Positions 30,125 through 38,727 of a stretch of DNA of 64,000 bases are shown here, one piece after another. Location of the stretch: the NCBI RefSeq assembly GCF_002234535.1, contig NZ_CP022521.1, positions 1,984,001 through 2,048,000 of the forward strand, given 5' to 3'. The stretch is from Actinoalloteichus hoggarensis. Lineage in GTDB: Bacteria > Actinomycetota > Actinomycetes > Mycobacteriales > Pseudonocardiaceae. The notes beneath the pieces are model-generated. The model ran no database searches. It worked only from the letters and a program-made list of their open reading frames with translations, and was not told the DNA's origin. Numbering within the stretch: position 1 is the first letter of the stretch; every line of letters begins with the position of its first letter. Made by a program: the position numbers and the translations under genes.

Positions 30125-30735
30125 CCGCCGCCGCCGATGACACCGTCGAGCCGACGCCGACTCCGGTCCCCGTCGTCAACGTCGCCAACGCGCTGACGGT
30201 CTTCCGTCTCCTGCTCGTCCCGGTGTTCCTCTTCGCGCTGTTGGACGACGGCGGTGAGAGCACCACCTGGCGGCTGGTGGCGACCGGGATCTTCCTCCTC
30301 GCCGCCGCCACCGATCGCCTGGACGGGGATCTGGCACGCAAGCGCGGGCTCATCACCGACTTCGGCAAGATCGCCGACCCCATCGCGGACAAGATGCTCA
30401 TCGGCTCGGCGTTGATCGGCCTGAGCATCCTGGGCGAGCTGCCCTGGTGGGTCACCGGCCTGGTGCTGGGGCGTGAGCTGGGCGTCACCCTGCTGCGGTT
30501 CTGGGTGATCCGCCACGGCGTCATCCCGGCCAGCCGAGGCGGCAAGGTCAAGACGATCGCGCAGATCGTCGCCATCGTGCTCTATCTCCTGCCGCTGCCC
30601 GCCGGGTTCGCCTTCGCCGTCGGCACGGTGATGGCGGTGGCGGTCGGACTGACTCTGGCCACCGGAGTCGACTACGTGGTGCGGGCGGTGCGGCTGCGGG
30701 CCAGGGGACGCAGGGCGATCGCGGGAGCTCCGTGA
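30121..30735 (+). CDS. pgsA: CDP-diacylglycerol-glycerol-3-phosphate 3-phosphatidyltransferase
   Basis: 204-residue membrane enzyme of the CDP-alcohol phosphatidyltransferase family that makes phosphatidylglycerol phosphate. The catalytic signature [12 protein letters not shown] plus the following G and DxxxD residues ([11 protein letters not shown]) is intact at about residues 62-90. Five or six hydrophobic segments are visible. The GTG start overlaps the rimO stop and its stop overlaps cinA, so the three genes are coupled. Mycobacterial PgsA2/A3 occupy a similar place. Confidence 0.93.
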   Translation: MTAAADDTVEPTPTPVPVVNVANALTVFRLLLVPVFLFALLDDGGESTTWRLVATGIFLLAAATDRLDGDLARKRGLITDFGKIADPIADKMLIGSALIGLSILGELPWWVTGLVLGRELGVTLLRFWVIRHGVIPASRGGKVKTIAQIVAIVLYLLPLPAGFAFAVGTVMAVAVGLTLATGVDYVVRAVRLRARGRRAIAGAP

Positions 30736-31439
30736 CCTCGGCCGAGTCATCCGCCCGGGCGTCGGCGAGATCGGCGAGCGTGCGTGTCGTGCGGGCCGGG
30801 ACGGCTCCGACAGGGCCCCCGGAGACAGGGCCCCCGGAGACAGGGCCCCCGGAGACGGAGTCCTCGGAGACGGAGTCCCGGAAGATCGGAGATCGGCCCG
30901 CCGAGCCTGCGGTGTTCGAGGCGGTGGTGCGCACCGACGCACTGCTGCGCTGCGTGGCGATGCTGCGGGACCGGGGGCAGACCTTCGCGGTCGCCGAGTC
31001 GCTGACCGGCGGGCTCGTCGGAGCCGCCGTCACCGCGATCGACGGCGTGAGCGAGGTGTTCCGCGGCGGCCTGGTGGTGTACGCCACGGACCTCAAGTCC
31101 GAGCTGGCCGCCGTCGACCCGGCGTTGCTCGCCGAGCACGGCGCGGTCCATCCCGACGTGGCCGGGCAGCTGGCGGACGGCGCGCGACGGCGCTGCCGCG
31201 CGGACTGGGGAATGGGCCTCACCGGCGTCGCGGGCCCCTCGGCGCAGGACGGCGTGACACCCGGGACGGTGCATGTGGCCGTGTGCGGTCCGACACGCGG
31301 TCTGGTCCGCTCCGCCCGACTCGACGGCGACCGGGCGCGGGTCCGTATCGGCGCCGCCGAACTGGCCTTCGGGCTGCTGGCCGAGGCGATGACGGCGGAT
31401 GTCCGCCGACCGCCCGCAGCCGGCGATCCGTTCGCTTGA
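30732..31439 (+). CDS. CinA C-terminal family nicotinamide-nucleotide amidohydrolase
   Basis: 235 residues. The C-terminal 160 residues are the CinA/PncC domain that deamidates nicotinamide mononucleotide: VAESLTGGLVGAAVT near residue 90, and later GMGLTGVAGPSAQDG. The N-terminal 60 residues are low complexity and include three tandem GPPET units, encoded by an exact 15-bp repeat (30809-30853), probably disordered. The MoaB-like N-terminal domain of full CinA is absent. The GTG start overlaps pgsA; the stop codon lies inside a palindrome upstream of clgR. Confidence 0.9.
   Translation: MTSAESSARASARSASVRVVRAGTAPTGPPETGPPETGPPETESSETESRKIGDRPAEPAVFEAVVRTDALLRCVAMLRDRGQTFAVAESLTGGLVGAAVTAIDGVSEVFRGGLVVYATDLKSELAAVDPALLAEHGAVHPDVAGQLADGARRRCRADWGMGLTGVAGPSAQDGVTPGTVHVAVCGPTRGLVRSARLDGDRARVRIGAAELAFGLLAEAMTADVRRPPAAGDPFA
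30809..30853 (+). repeat. 15-bp tandem repeat, three copies, inside the cinA-type gene
   Basis: Three identical 15-bp units (GACAGGGCCCCCGGA) in frame, coding Gly-Pro-Pro-Glu-Thr. Copy changes would keep the frame, so this is a length-variable linker rather than a switch. Confidence 0.9.
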
Positions 31440-31446
31440 GCGAACG
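31429..31446 (+). promoter_or_regulatory. 18-bp palindrome CGTTCGCTTGAGCGAACG upstream of clgR
   Basis: Perfect 8+2+8 inverted repeat spanning the end of the cinA-type gene, 114-131 bp before the clgR ATG. It has the GTTCGC/GCGAAC arms known from ClgR operators of other actinobacteria, although the spacer here is shorter than in the sites I recall. A further CGTTCGCC half-site lies at 31472-31479. Likely autoregulatory (inference). Confidence 0.5.
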
Positions 31447-31503
31447 CCGGGAACCTCTCGGCGTGGTCACACGTTCGCCATGGGCGGACTGGGGAGAAGA
31501 GTC

Positions 31504-31533
31504 GCTGACGGTGCCTGCGAGGCTCGGTACGGT
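31504..31533 (+). promoter_or_regulatory. Candidate clgR promoter
   Basis: GCTGAC (31504-31509) and TACGGT (31528-31533) are separated by 18 bp, a plausible -35/-10 pair. A good ribosome site GAAGGAGA lies at 31546-31553 before ATG 31560. Confidence 0.4.
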
Positions 31534-31559
31534 GGTCTCACGGTGGAAGGAGACACAGG

Positions 31560-32000
31560 ATGGCCGTCTTGCTGCGGGAGGCTATCGGCGAGCGGCTGCG
31601 CCACGAGCGCACCGCGCAACGTCGAACGCTTCGCGAGGTGTCGCGCATCGCCCGGGTGAGCCTGGGTTACCTGTCCGAGGTCGAGCGGGGGCGTAAGGAG
31701 GCCTCCAGTGAGCTCCTTGCCGCGATCTGCCACGCCCTGGAACTGGAGCTCGCCAGGCTCCTCGACGACGTGGCCACCGACATCCGAAGCGAACTCGACT
31801 CGGAGACGGTGCCCGTCCAGGCGCCTGCGGCCGCTGCCGCGGCGGCGGAGCGCTCGACCGGACACGGCACGGGAGAGATCGAGGGCGGCAGGCTGGTCCC
31901 CTCGATGATCGGCTCGGACCTGCGCGTCCAGCCCGTGCGCGGACGGGCGCGGCTCGGCTCGACGATGCAGATCACCAACAAGGTGGTGGTGGCGGCGTGA
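31560..32000 (+). CDS. clgR: Transcriptional regulator ClgR
   Basis: 146-residue Xre-type regulator. The helix-turn-helix (about residues 8-63: [41 protein letters not shown]) is the highly conserved ClgR signature, and the C-terminus ends in the family motif [13 protein letters not shown]. ClgR activates clp protease, stress and phage-shock genes in corynebacteria, mycobacteria and streptomycetes. Position after rimO-pgsA-cinA and before pspA matches Rv2745c. The C-terminal residues resemble a Clp degradation tag, as reported for the family. Confidence 0.93.
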   Translation: MAVLLREAIGERLRHERTAQRRTLREVSRIARVSLGYLSEVERGRKEASSELLAAICHALELELARLLDDVATDIRSELDSETVPVQAPAAAAAAAERSTGHGTGEIEGGRLVPSMIGSDLRVQPVRGRARLGSTMQITNKVVVAA

Positions 32001-32106
32001 GGCGACCTCGCCCGGGCCGTCGCGCGATTCCCTAGAATCGATCCTCAGAGGCAGTTCGCCGGAGCACGGACGCCGGGGAGTCGTCGGTGGGAACGGGGGA
32101 GCAGCG

Positions 32107-32862
32107 GTGTTGACCACGATCGTCGCGGTGGCGGTGCTGGTTGCGGTCGCCGTCCTCGTGCTGCTCGTCGGTCACGCGAGGCGGCGGGGCGTCGCGGGTC
32201 GGGACGCCGACGCCGCGCGCTCGACCCTGGACAGCCCGGCACGCCAATGGCGTGCGCGCGGCGACAAGGCCGTGGCGCGCATCGAGGAGCTGACGGACTC
32301 CCGGCCGGAGCTGTCCGGTGTCCGGGCCGATGCCGAGGCCGTGGCGGCCGAGCTGCGGGAGACCGCGGGCCGGGTGGCCGTCCTCGACGAGGCGATCGCC
32401 TCCGTCCCCTCCCCGGAGCTGGCGGCGGGTCGGGATCGGCTGGTCGCCTCGGCGGAGTCCGGCGCCGAGGAGGACCGTGCCGAGCTGCTGGACGCGGCGC
32501 GGTCGGTCGATCAGGCGTTGGAGGCGGATCGGCGTCGACGAGCCTCCCGTGACGCGCTGCTCGCGAAGATGGCGGGCACGGTGGCGGGCCTGGAGGCCGC
32601 CGTGCTGGAGGTGCGCGAGTGGGTCGAACCGGTCGAGGGGTCGACGCTCACGGACGCGGCGCTCACGGACGCGACGGACCCCGCGCGATATGTCTCGAAC
32701 ACCGCCTCCCCCGATTCCGCCGCGCTCTCCCGGCCGGCGCCGCCCGCCCGGTCGGGCGCGTCCGCGGAGCTGGCCGAACGGCTGCAAGGCTTACGGGAGG
32801 GGCTGGTCGAAGTGCGGCGGCTGCCGGAGCACGGCTCCCCGCCCGCTCAGGGACCGCCCTGA
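32107..32862 (+). CDS. Membrane-anchored coiled-coil protein of unknown function
   Basis: 251 residues from GTG 32107. One strong N-terminal transmembrane helix (TTIVAVAVLVAVAVLVLLVG) is followed by a charged, Ala/Glu/Arg-rich helical region (about 40-180) and a disordered Pro/Ser-rich part ending in another short helix. I do not recognise the family. It sits between clgR and pspA, an interval that is empty in M. tuberculosis, so it may belong to the envelope-stress group. An arrangement with one anchor and a cytosolic coiled coil would suit a PspA-interacting partner, but this is only an inference. Confidence 0.78.
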   Translation: MLTTIVAVAVLVAVAVLVLLVGHARRRGVAGRDADAARSTLDSPARQWRARGDKAVARIEELTDSRPELSGVRADAEAVAAELRETAGRVAVLDEAIASVPSPELAAGRDRLVASAESGAEEDRAELLDAARSVDQALEADRRRRASRDALLAKMAGTVAGLEAAVLEVREWVEPVEGSTLTDAALTDATDPARYVSNTASPDSAALSRPAPPARSGASAELAERLQGLREGLVEVRRLPEHGSPPAQGPP

Positions 32863-32919
32863 TATCTACCGGGGGCGGTGGAACCCGATGAGCGCACCTG
32901 ACACGATGTAATGGGAATC

Positions 32920-32948
32920 GGAACCGGGTCAGTGCTCGGAAGCGGTCT
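32920..32948 (+). promoter_or_regulatory. Possible ECF-sigma promoter before pspA
   Basis: GGAAC (32920-32924), an 18-bp spacer and CGGTCT (32943-32948) resemble the GGAAC/CGTT promoters of SigE-type factors that control phage-shock genes in actinobacteria. It is 40 bp upstream of the pspA ATG. The -10 match is imperfect. Confidence 0.3.
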
Positions 32949-32987
32949 AGGTGAAGTCCGAGTGGTTAGAGAAGGCAGGCGGAGGAG

Positions 32988-33806
32988 ATGGCCAACCCGT
33001 TCGTGAAAGCTTGGAAGTACCTCATGGCGGCGTTCTCGTCGAAGATCGACGAGCATGCCGACCCCAAGGTGCAGATCCAGCAGGCCATCGAGGAGGCACA
33101 GCGGCAGCACCAGGCTTTGTCTCAGCAGGCCGCAGCCGTCATCGGTAATCAGCGCCAGTTGGAGATGAAGCTCAATCGGCGTCTCGGCGACGTCGAGAAG
33201 CTTCAGGCCTCGGCGCGGCAGGCCCTGGTCATGGCGGAGGACGCCATGGCCAAGGGTGACGCGGAGAAGGCGACGCAGTACGAGAACAGCGCGCAGGCCT
33301 TCGCGGCTCAGCTCGTCAGCGCCGAGCAGGAGATCGAGGACCTCAAGAGCCTGCACGACTCGGCGATCCAGGCCGCGGGCGAGGCCAAGCAGGCCGTCGA
33401 GCGCAACTCGATGCAGCTCCAGCAGAAGATCGCCGAGCGCACCAAGCTGCTCAGCCAGCTGGAGCAGGCGAAGATGCAGGAGCAGGTCTCCAGTTCGTTG
33501 CAGAGCATGAGCGAGCTGGCCGCGCCGAAGAACACCCCGAGCCTCGACGAGGTGCGGGACAAGATCGAGAAGCGCTACGCGACGGCCATGGGCCAGACGG
33601 AGCTGGCGAAGAACTCGGTTCAGGGCCGGATGCTGGAGGTTCAGCAGTCGACCATGGACATGGCGGGCTCGTCGCGTCTGGAGCAGATCCGTGCCTCGAT
33701 GCGGGGCGGCGGCGCCGCGGGCGAGGTGACCAGCGGTCAGGCTGCGCCGCAGCCCGCGACGCAGGCCATCCAGCAACCGGGTCAGCAGCAGCCGGGTCAG
33801 GCCTAG
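32988..33806 (+). CDS. pspA: Phage shock protein A (PspA/IM30 family)
   Basis: 272-residue ESCRT-III-like membrane-remodelling protein. Almost entirely helical and heptad-rich between about residues 25 and 225, beginning with the amphipathic membrane-binding segment [20 protein letters not shown]. The tail is Gln/Pro/Ala-rich ([11 protein letters not shown]). It stabilises stressed membranes; in mycobacteria it works with ClgR and PspM. ATG 32988 has AGGCGGAGGAG just upstream. Twelve bases separate it from the pspM-like gene. Confidence 0.95.
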   Translation: MANPFVKAWKYLMAAFSSKIDEHADPKVQIQQAIEEAQRQHQALSQQAAAVIGNQRQLEMKLNRRLGDVEKLQASARQALVMAEDAMAKGDAEKATQYENSAQAFAAQLVSAEQEIEDLKSLHDSAIQAAGEAKQAVERNSMQLQQKIAERTKLLSQLEQAKMQEQVSSSLQSMSELAAPKNTPSLDEVRDKIEKRYATAMGQTELAKNSVQGRMLEVQQSTMDMAGSSRLEQIRASMRGGGAAGEVTSGQAAPQPATQAIQQPGQQQPGQA

Positions 33807-33818
33807 TCTTCGACGACG

Positions 33819-34604
33819 ATGGCAACCGACAACCGCGACTGGGCGAGGTACGCGACCTCGGTCGGCCGGCTCGGCAGTGAGCTGGCCGACGAGGTCCGTC
33901 GTGGTGTCGCCACCTGGCGGGACCCGAGGGCCAAGGCGGAGCGACGTCGCAAGCGTGCCAGGCGTGGCCTCGCGTTCCGGGTGGGCCTGGCCGCGCTGAC
34001 GGGGGCCGGGGCATTCCTGATCGGCAGTGATCCGGGGATCGAGTTCGGCGAGGTGGTGCTGGGCGGTGTCGCCGTCGTGGCCACCGCCTCGTCGGTCTCC
34101 TCCGCGGTCCGGGTCAGCCGGTTGTATCGAACCCCGCTGCCCGAGGCCGCCGCGCCGCCACCGGAGCTGCCTCCGGTGGGCTCGGCCGCTCGGGCGCCGA
34201 TCCAGCGGCTCACCGTGGCGGAGGAGAGCCTGCGCGAGCTGCTGGACCGGCTGAGTGAACCCGCGTCGGGCGTCCCGGTGGACTCGGTGGTGCAGATCCG
34301 TCTCACCGCCGCGGACGCGGCCTCCGCGGTGCACGACGGTGCCCAGCGCCTTCAGGCCGTGGAGCGGGCCGCCGAGGCGGCTCCCGCCGCCGAGCGTGCC
34401 GCGTTGACGCCGGAGATCCGGCGGCTGGCCGAACAGCTCGAGGAGAGCGTCGACGGGTACGGCAGGCTGGTCGCCGCGGCGGGACGGGCGGTGGCGGCCT
34501 CGGCCTCGGCTGCCGAGCCTCAGGCCGCGCTCACCGACGCATCGGATCGGCTGGCCGGCCTGGCCGCCGCGCTGCGTGAGCTGTCGCGCGGGCCGGGGCT
34601 CTGA
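33819..34604 (+). CDS. PspM-like phage-shock membrane protein
   Basis: 261 residues. A basic N-terminal helix (RRKRARRG) precedes two adjacent transmembrane segments (FRVGLAALTGAGAFLIG and GEVVLGGVAVVATASSVSS, about residues 50-90). A long C-terminal helical, heptad-like region follows, with the motif VQIRLTAADAASAVHDGAQRLQAVE. Length, topology and place directly after pspA match PspM (Rv2743c), which links PspA to the membrane. Assignment rests on context and topology more than on sequence signature. Confidence 0.75.
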   Translation: MATDNRDWARYATSVGRLGSELADEVRRGVATWRDPRAKAERRRKRARRGLAFRVGLAALTGAGAFLIGSDPGIEFGEVVLGGVAVVATASSVSSAVRVSRLYRTPLPEAAAPPPELPPVGSAARAPIQRLTVAEESLRELLDRLSEPASGVPVDSVVQIRLTAADAASAVHDGAQRLQAVERAAEAAPAAERAALTPEIRRLAEQLEESVDGYGRLVAAAGRAVAASASAAEPQAALTDASDRLAGLAAALRELSRGPGL

Positions 34605-34874
34605 AGGCCGGCCCGTCCTGGCCCGGGTGTGCCCGCTCCAGTCGGGGCACGGAGGAGTGATCGGGGGCGGTCCGGGAGCCCGCTGTAGGTGACGCGGGTC
34701 CCGGCCGGCTCCGGGCCGTGGTGGCTCCGGGCTGGCTCGTTCGCGGGCGGGCGGGCCGGTTTCGCTCGGTGATCCGCCGCCTAGGCCGGATTCGCGTAGT
34801 CGGGCGAGGCGTGTCGACGTTGCCGCGAAGCGTGTGTCCTGCACGCACTGGCCGCTACGTTCCGTGACATATTT

Positions 34875-34890
34875 TCGGCATTTTTGCCGA
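34875..34890 (+). terminator. Small hairpin TCGGCA-TTTT-TGCCGA
   Basis: Six-base perfect arms around a four-T loop, 270 bp after the pspM-like gene and 110 bp before the permease. It could be a weak terminator or an operator. Confidence 0.35.
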
Positions 34891-34911
34891 TCGAGCGGGA
34901 TTTCTTCGTAC

Positions 34912-34929
34912 ATCCGAGTGATATCGGAT
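34912..34929 (+). promoter_or_regulatory. Inverted repeat ATCCGA-N6-TCGGAT
   Basis: Perfect 6-base arms with a 6-base spacer (GTGATA) in the AT-rich stretch 72 bp before the permease start. Its size fits an operator for a dimeric regulator, possibly of purine/pyrimidine uptake. Confidence 0.4.
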
Positions 34930-35000
34930 AGTTATCTGCCGAATTTGGCTACAACCCGTGGCAGGATCGCCCACTACAGCACCTGTCGGGGGTGAGGTAG

Positions 35001-36260
35001 TTGGCGCTGTGGGCTGTCCGCGGTGGCGGTGGTCGCTCGATACCGGACGGCGTGGCCGTCGCGGCTGATGAACGGCTGAGCTGGCCGGTGACCATCGGTT
35101 TCGGCTTGCAACACGTCTTCGCCATGTTCGGCGCCACCGTGCTGGTGCCGTTACAGACCGGCTTCCCCGTCACCACCACGTTCCTGTTCTCGGGGCTGGG
35201 CACCCTGCTGTTCCTGCTCGTCACCCGGAATCGCGTGCCCAGCTATCTCGGCTCCTCCTTCGCGTTCATCGCCCCGCTGAGCGCCGCGCAGGCCGAGGGC
35301 GCAGCGCCCGCCGTGCTGTTGGGCGGTGTGCTCGTCGCCGGGCTGCTCCTGGTCATGGTGGGCATCGCGGTCAAGGCACTGGGCGTGCGGCTGTTGGACT
35401 CGTTCATGCCACCGGTGGTCACCGGCGCCGTCGTGATGCTGATCGGCTTCACACTGGCGCCGACGGCCGTCGACGACGTCCGTGCCCAGCCGGGCATCGC
35501 CCTGATGACGCTGCTGAGCGTCATCGGCATCGCCATCCTGGGACGCGGGATGCCCGCCAGGCTGTCCGTCCTCCTCGGAGTCGCGGTGAGCTGGCTGGTG
35601 GCCGTGCTGGTGGACGGCGTCGACCCGGCCGGCGTCGCCCGGCTCGCCGAGGCGCCGTGGATCGGGGTGCCCGAACTGACCGCCCCGATGGTGTCGCCTT
35701 CGACGACGCTGCTCGTGCTGCCGGTGATCCTGGTCGTGGTCGCCGAGACCGTCGGGCACGTCAAGGCCGTCGCGGCCGTCACCGGACGAGACCTCGACGG
35801 CAGCGTCGGCGACGCGCTGATCGGCAACGGACTGGCCACCGCCATGGCCGGGGCGGGCGGCGGCTCCGCGACGACGACCTATGCCGAGAACATCGGCGTC
35901 ATGGCGGTGACGCGGGTCTACTCCACGGCGGCCTATGTGATCGCCGCCGTGATCGCCCTGCTCCTGTCGTTCTCGCCGAAGCTCGGCGCCGCGATCCTCA
36001 CGATGCCGCTCGGCGTGCTGGGCGGAGCGACGATGGTCCTCTTCGGACTCATCGGTCTGGTGGGAGTCCGCATCTGGATGGACAACCGGGTGGACCTCGG
36101 TGATCCGGTGAACCTGCTCGTCGCGGCGGCGGCGCTGATGGCGGGCGTCGGCGACCTCACCTTCGTGGTCGGCGGCGTCGAACTCGGCGGCGTCGTGTGG
36201 GGATCGCTGCTCGTCGTCGTGCTGTACCCGCTGCTGAACAAGCTGTCGCGGCGGCGCTAG
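35001..36260 (+). CDS. NCS2/NAT family uracil-xanthine permease
   Basis: 419-residue nucleobase:proton symporter with about 12-14 membrane segments. Recognisable parts are GFGLQHVFAMFGATVLVPLQTG at the N-terminus, the conserved GNGLATAMAGAGGGSATTTYAENIGVMAVTRVYS block and the preceding VVAETVGHVKAV. The GGGSATTTYAENIG motif with Tyr is typical of the uracil (UraA/PyrP) branch. Start is TTG 35001 with GGTGAGG a few bases upstream. It is monocistronic and converges with parA. Confidence 0.9.
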   Translation: MALWAVRGGGGRSIPDGVAVAADERLSWPVTIGFGLQHVFAMFGATVLVPLQTGFPVTTTFLFSGLGTLLFLLVTRNRVPSYLGSSFAFIAPLSAAQAEGAAPAVLLGGVLVAGLLLVMVGIAVKALGVRLLDSFMPPVVTGAVVMLIGFTLAPTAVDDVRAQPGIALMTLLSVIGIAILGRGMPARLSVLLGVAVSWLVAVLVDGVDPAGVARLAEAPWIGVPELTAPMVSPSTTLLVLPVILVVVAETVGHVKAVAAVTGRDLDGSVGDALIGNGLATAMAGAGGGSATTTYAENIGVMAVTRVYSTAAYVIAAVIALLLSFSPKLGAAILTMPLGVLGGATMVLFGLIGLVGVRIWMDNRVDLGDPVNLLVAAAALMAGVGDLTFVVGGVELGGVVWGSLLVVVLYPLLNKLSRRR

Positions 36261-36739
36261 GACCGGTGCCGAGCCGATCGGGAACCCGTCCGCCCGCCCG
36301 CCTCGACGATGTCCGGCCGCCGGTCGAGCGGATATCGTGCGCCCCCGGCGACGCAGGCTCTCCCGCCGTGCCTCGCCTGTCCGCGGCGGGTGAGGCGGGA
36401 ATCGCGCCGGGAGGTCAGGCCCGAGGTCGACGCGGCCCTTCCTCGGGTTCCCGCGCCCGCGTGAGGCGGTCGGGTCCGTCTCGGCCTGATCCAGTCGTCG
36501 AGCGGCCTCCTGCGACCCGTGGCGGCTCGCCCGGACCGGGCCGGACCGAGACGTCCACGCCGACGGCACACCGCGGGGCCGGTGTCTCCGATCGAGCGTG
36601 GGCCTTCTCGGTTCGAGCGGTCGGCGTCGACGGCGACAGGCTGTCGAGGTCGGGCGCCGTCACGGCCTTCGGCTCGTTCCACGCCCCCGCCCCCGCGTCC
36701 TCGGCCGGGCCGGTGACGGGGTGCCGCGCGTGGTGCTGC
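36261..36739. other. Convergent intergenic region, nothing recognised
   Basis: 479 bp between the permease and the ParA gene. Open frames are Arg/Pro-rich low complexity on both strands. No clear terminator hairpin was found by eye. Confidence 0.4.
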
Positions 36740-37573
36740 TCAGCCGCTTTCGGACTCGTCGGTGACGGGCTGCCGGATTCGGCGTGCGCGGCCGGCCCGC
36801 AGCACCCGCGCCAGCAGCAGGTTGAAGGCCAGAGAGACCTCCCTGGCACCGGGCGTGCCCCACTGGTGAATCGGCATGCACGCGCCCTGCGCCTGCTGCA
36901 CCGCGAGTCGGTCTGGGAGCACGACCGGCATCACCAACGGGCCGAAGATCTCCCGCAGCTCGTTGATCCGGAACTGGTGTTCGTGAGACCGCGGCCGGAC
37001 GCGGTTGACCACGACCCCCAACGGCTGGAGATCGGGGTTGTTCTCGTCGCGCTCGTGCTGCACGGCCTCGAAGGCGCGCTGCACGCCCGAGACCGCGAAC
37101 ATCGTCGGCTCCGCGACCAGCAGCGCCCGATGCGCGGCCACCAGCGCCGACCGCGTGAGCCTGCCCAGCGACGGCGGGCAGTCAAGCAGGACGAGCTGGA
37201 ACGGCCGTTCCTGCGCGAGGTTCAGCTCGTTGACGGCGCCGAGCACCCGCGACAGCGTCGACAGCCGGTTCAGGCTCGGATCGGGGACGTTGTGCAGCTC
37301 GGCGTCCTCCGAGCCGACCAGGACGTGGACGTCCTCACCCCAGCCACTGGGCACGATGGCGGAGGCCAGCACCGACGGGCTCGGATCGGCGAGGACGTCG
37401 GCGAGATCCGCCTCGGCGTCCTCGGGTTCCAGAGCCGACGTCGCATTGCACTGCGGGTCGAGGTCGACGACCAGGGTGCGCAAGCCGCGTCGCATGGCTG
37501 CCGAAGCCAGTCCCAGCGCGACGGTCGTCTTGCCCACACCACCTTTCAGGCTGAGGACTGCCACGGTATGCAC
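36740..37573 (-). CDS. Orphan ParA/MinD-family ATPase
   Basis: 277 residues. The deviant Walker A KGGVGKTT (residues 10-17) has the signature lysine, and DLDPQCNATSAL and LLDCPPSLGRLTRSAL supply the A' and B motifs. No parB gene is adjacent, so it is unlikely to be the chromosomal ParA of the origin. It may position a cargo such as a division or envelope protein. It starts at ATG 37573 and is divergent from the methyltransferase gene. Confidence 0.88.
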   Translation of the reverse strand: MHTVAVLSLKGGVGKTTVALGLASAAMRRGLRTLVVDLDPQCNATSALEPEDAEADLADVLADPSPSVLASAIVPSGWGEDVHVLVGSEDAELHNVPDPSLNRLSTLSRVLGAVNELNLAQERPFQLVLLDCPPSLGRLTRSALVAAHRALLVAEPTMFAVSGVQRAFEAVQHERDENNPDLQPLGVVVNRVRPRSHEHQFRINELREIFGPLVMPVVLPDRLAVQQAQGACMPIHQWGTPGAREVSLAFNLLLARVLRAGRARRIRQPVTDESESG

Positions 37574-37728
37574 GGGTGCAGCCTACGGGCAGTGGCCAGT
37601 GGGGCAGGCAGTGCTCGGCCGCACTTCCGCATCGAATGAGACACCTGGTGCGTTCCGGCGTCGACTCGCCCGCGTTCCGATCGCGTCCTCGCCCGAGGTG
37701 TGCAGGCAGGGCCGTTAGGCTCTCCGCC

Positions 37729-38511
37729 ATGCGTTCCGAGGCCGTCCACCGCGTTCTGATCGCCGAGCTCGCCGCCGCGCGCGCCCGGCAGGCGGGCCGT
37801 GCTCCCCGCGTCCTGGACGTCGGCGGCGGCACCGGCGTGTGGGCGGTGCCCATCGCGGCGTCCGGCTGTGCCGTCACGGTGATCGACTCGAGTCCGGACG
37901 CCCTGGCGACGCTGCGTCGCCGTGCGGCCGACGCGGGCGTCGCGGATCGCGTGTTCGGCGTGCAGGGCGACATCGAGACGCTCGGCGACCTGGTGCCGTC
38001 CGGCGACGTCGACCTCGTGCTCGGCCACGACGTGCTGGAGTTCGTCGACGACCCGGCCGCCGCGCTCCGGTCGCTCACGGCCGTGCTGGTGCCCGGCGGG
38101 GCGGTCTCGGTGCTGGTGTCCAATCGCTATGCGGCCGTGATCCAGCGGACGCTCGCCGGTCGACTCGACGAGGCCTGCGAGCTGTTGACCGATCCGGCGG
38201 GACGTCTGGGCTCGCGCGACGGCACGCCGAGCCGGGACCCGCTGCTCCGGCGGTTCGACGCCGCCGGTCTGGCGGCCCTCTTCCGCGAGGCCGGGCTGAC
38301 CGAGGCGACGATGCAGGGCGACGGAGTGCTCTCCGACCTCGTTCCCGGCACCGTGCCGCCGACCTCGCTCGCGACCGGGGAGACTCTGACGGAGCTCGAG
38401 CGTGCGGCCGTCGGCCACCCCGCGCTGCTGGCGACGGCCACCAGACTGCACGCACTGGGCCGTCGCGCCGCCGACCCCGTCTCGTCGGAAGTCGAGTCGA
38501 TCACAGGCTGA
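37729..38511 (+). CDS. Class I SAM-dependent methyltransferase
   Basis: 260 residues from ATG 37729. The SAM-binding motif I VLDVGGGTGVWAVPIA is near residue 28, followed by the acidic VTVIDSS strand and VDLVLGHDVLEFVDD (motif II/post-II). Substrate unknown; the overall length and the C-terminal FREAGL segment resemble UbiE/SmtA-like small-molecule methyltransferases. The longer open frame upstream overlaps the parA gene region and was rejected. Confidence 0.86.
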   Translation: MRSEAVHRVLIAELAAARARQAGRAPRVLDVGGGTGVWAVPIAASGCAVTVIDSSPDALATLRRRAADAGVADRVFGVQGDIETLGDLVPSGDVDLVLGHDVLEFVDDPAAALRSLTAVLVPGGAVSVLVSNRYAAVIQRTLAGRLDEACELLTDPAGRLGSRDGTPSRDPLLRRFDAAGLAALFREAGLTEATMQGDGVLSDLVPGTVPPTSLATGETLTELERAAVGHPALLATATRLHALGRRAADPVSSEVESITG

Positions 38512-38632
38512 TTTCGAGAAATGCCTGCTCAGCGACGTTCGAGTCTCCAACACCGCTCGACGGCCGCCGAGTTCGTGGCATTCGAAAACGCTCTGGTGCC
38601 CAGACCGGGTAGTCGAGGCTCGCTGTGCCTCG

Positions 38633-38653
38633 TATCCTTAGGGGTGACACCCC
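38633..38653 (+). promoter_or_regulatory. Candidate -10 element and palindrome before the DUF3040 gene
   Basis: TATCCT (38633-38638) is a good actinobacterial -10. It is followed at once by the 13-bp palindrome GGGGTG-A-CACCCC (38641-38653), which would lie over the transcription start. A -35 match is weak. It lies about 75-90 bp before the ATG. Confidence 0.4.
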
Positions 38654-38727
38654 ACGCGAGGTGTCCGCCGGGGTCTAAGGCCACGAGACCATCCGGTGCC
38701 CGCGACCCCAGTGCCGGAGGAGGAGCA

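Larger units (their letters stand above)
34605..35000. other. Intergenic region upstream of the NCS2 permease, with AT-rich promoter-like segment
   Basis: About 400 bp. The first 250 bp are GC-rich and featureless. From 34860 to 34960 the sequence is unusually AT-rich for this genome and contains two inverted repeats annotated separately. A GGTGAGG ribosome site (34991-34997) precedes the TTG start. Confidence 0.5.
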
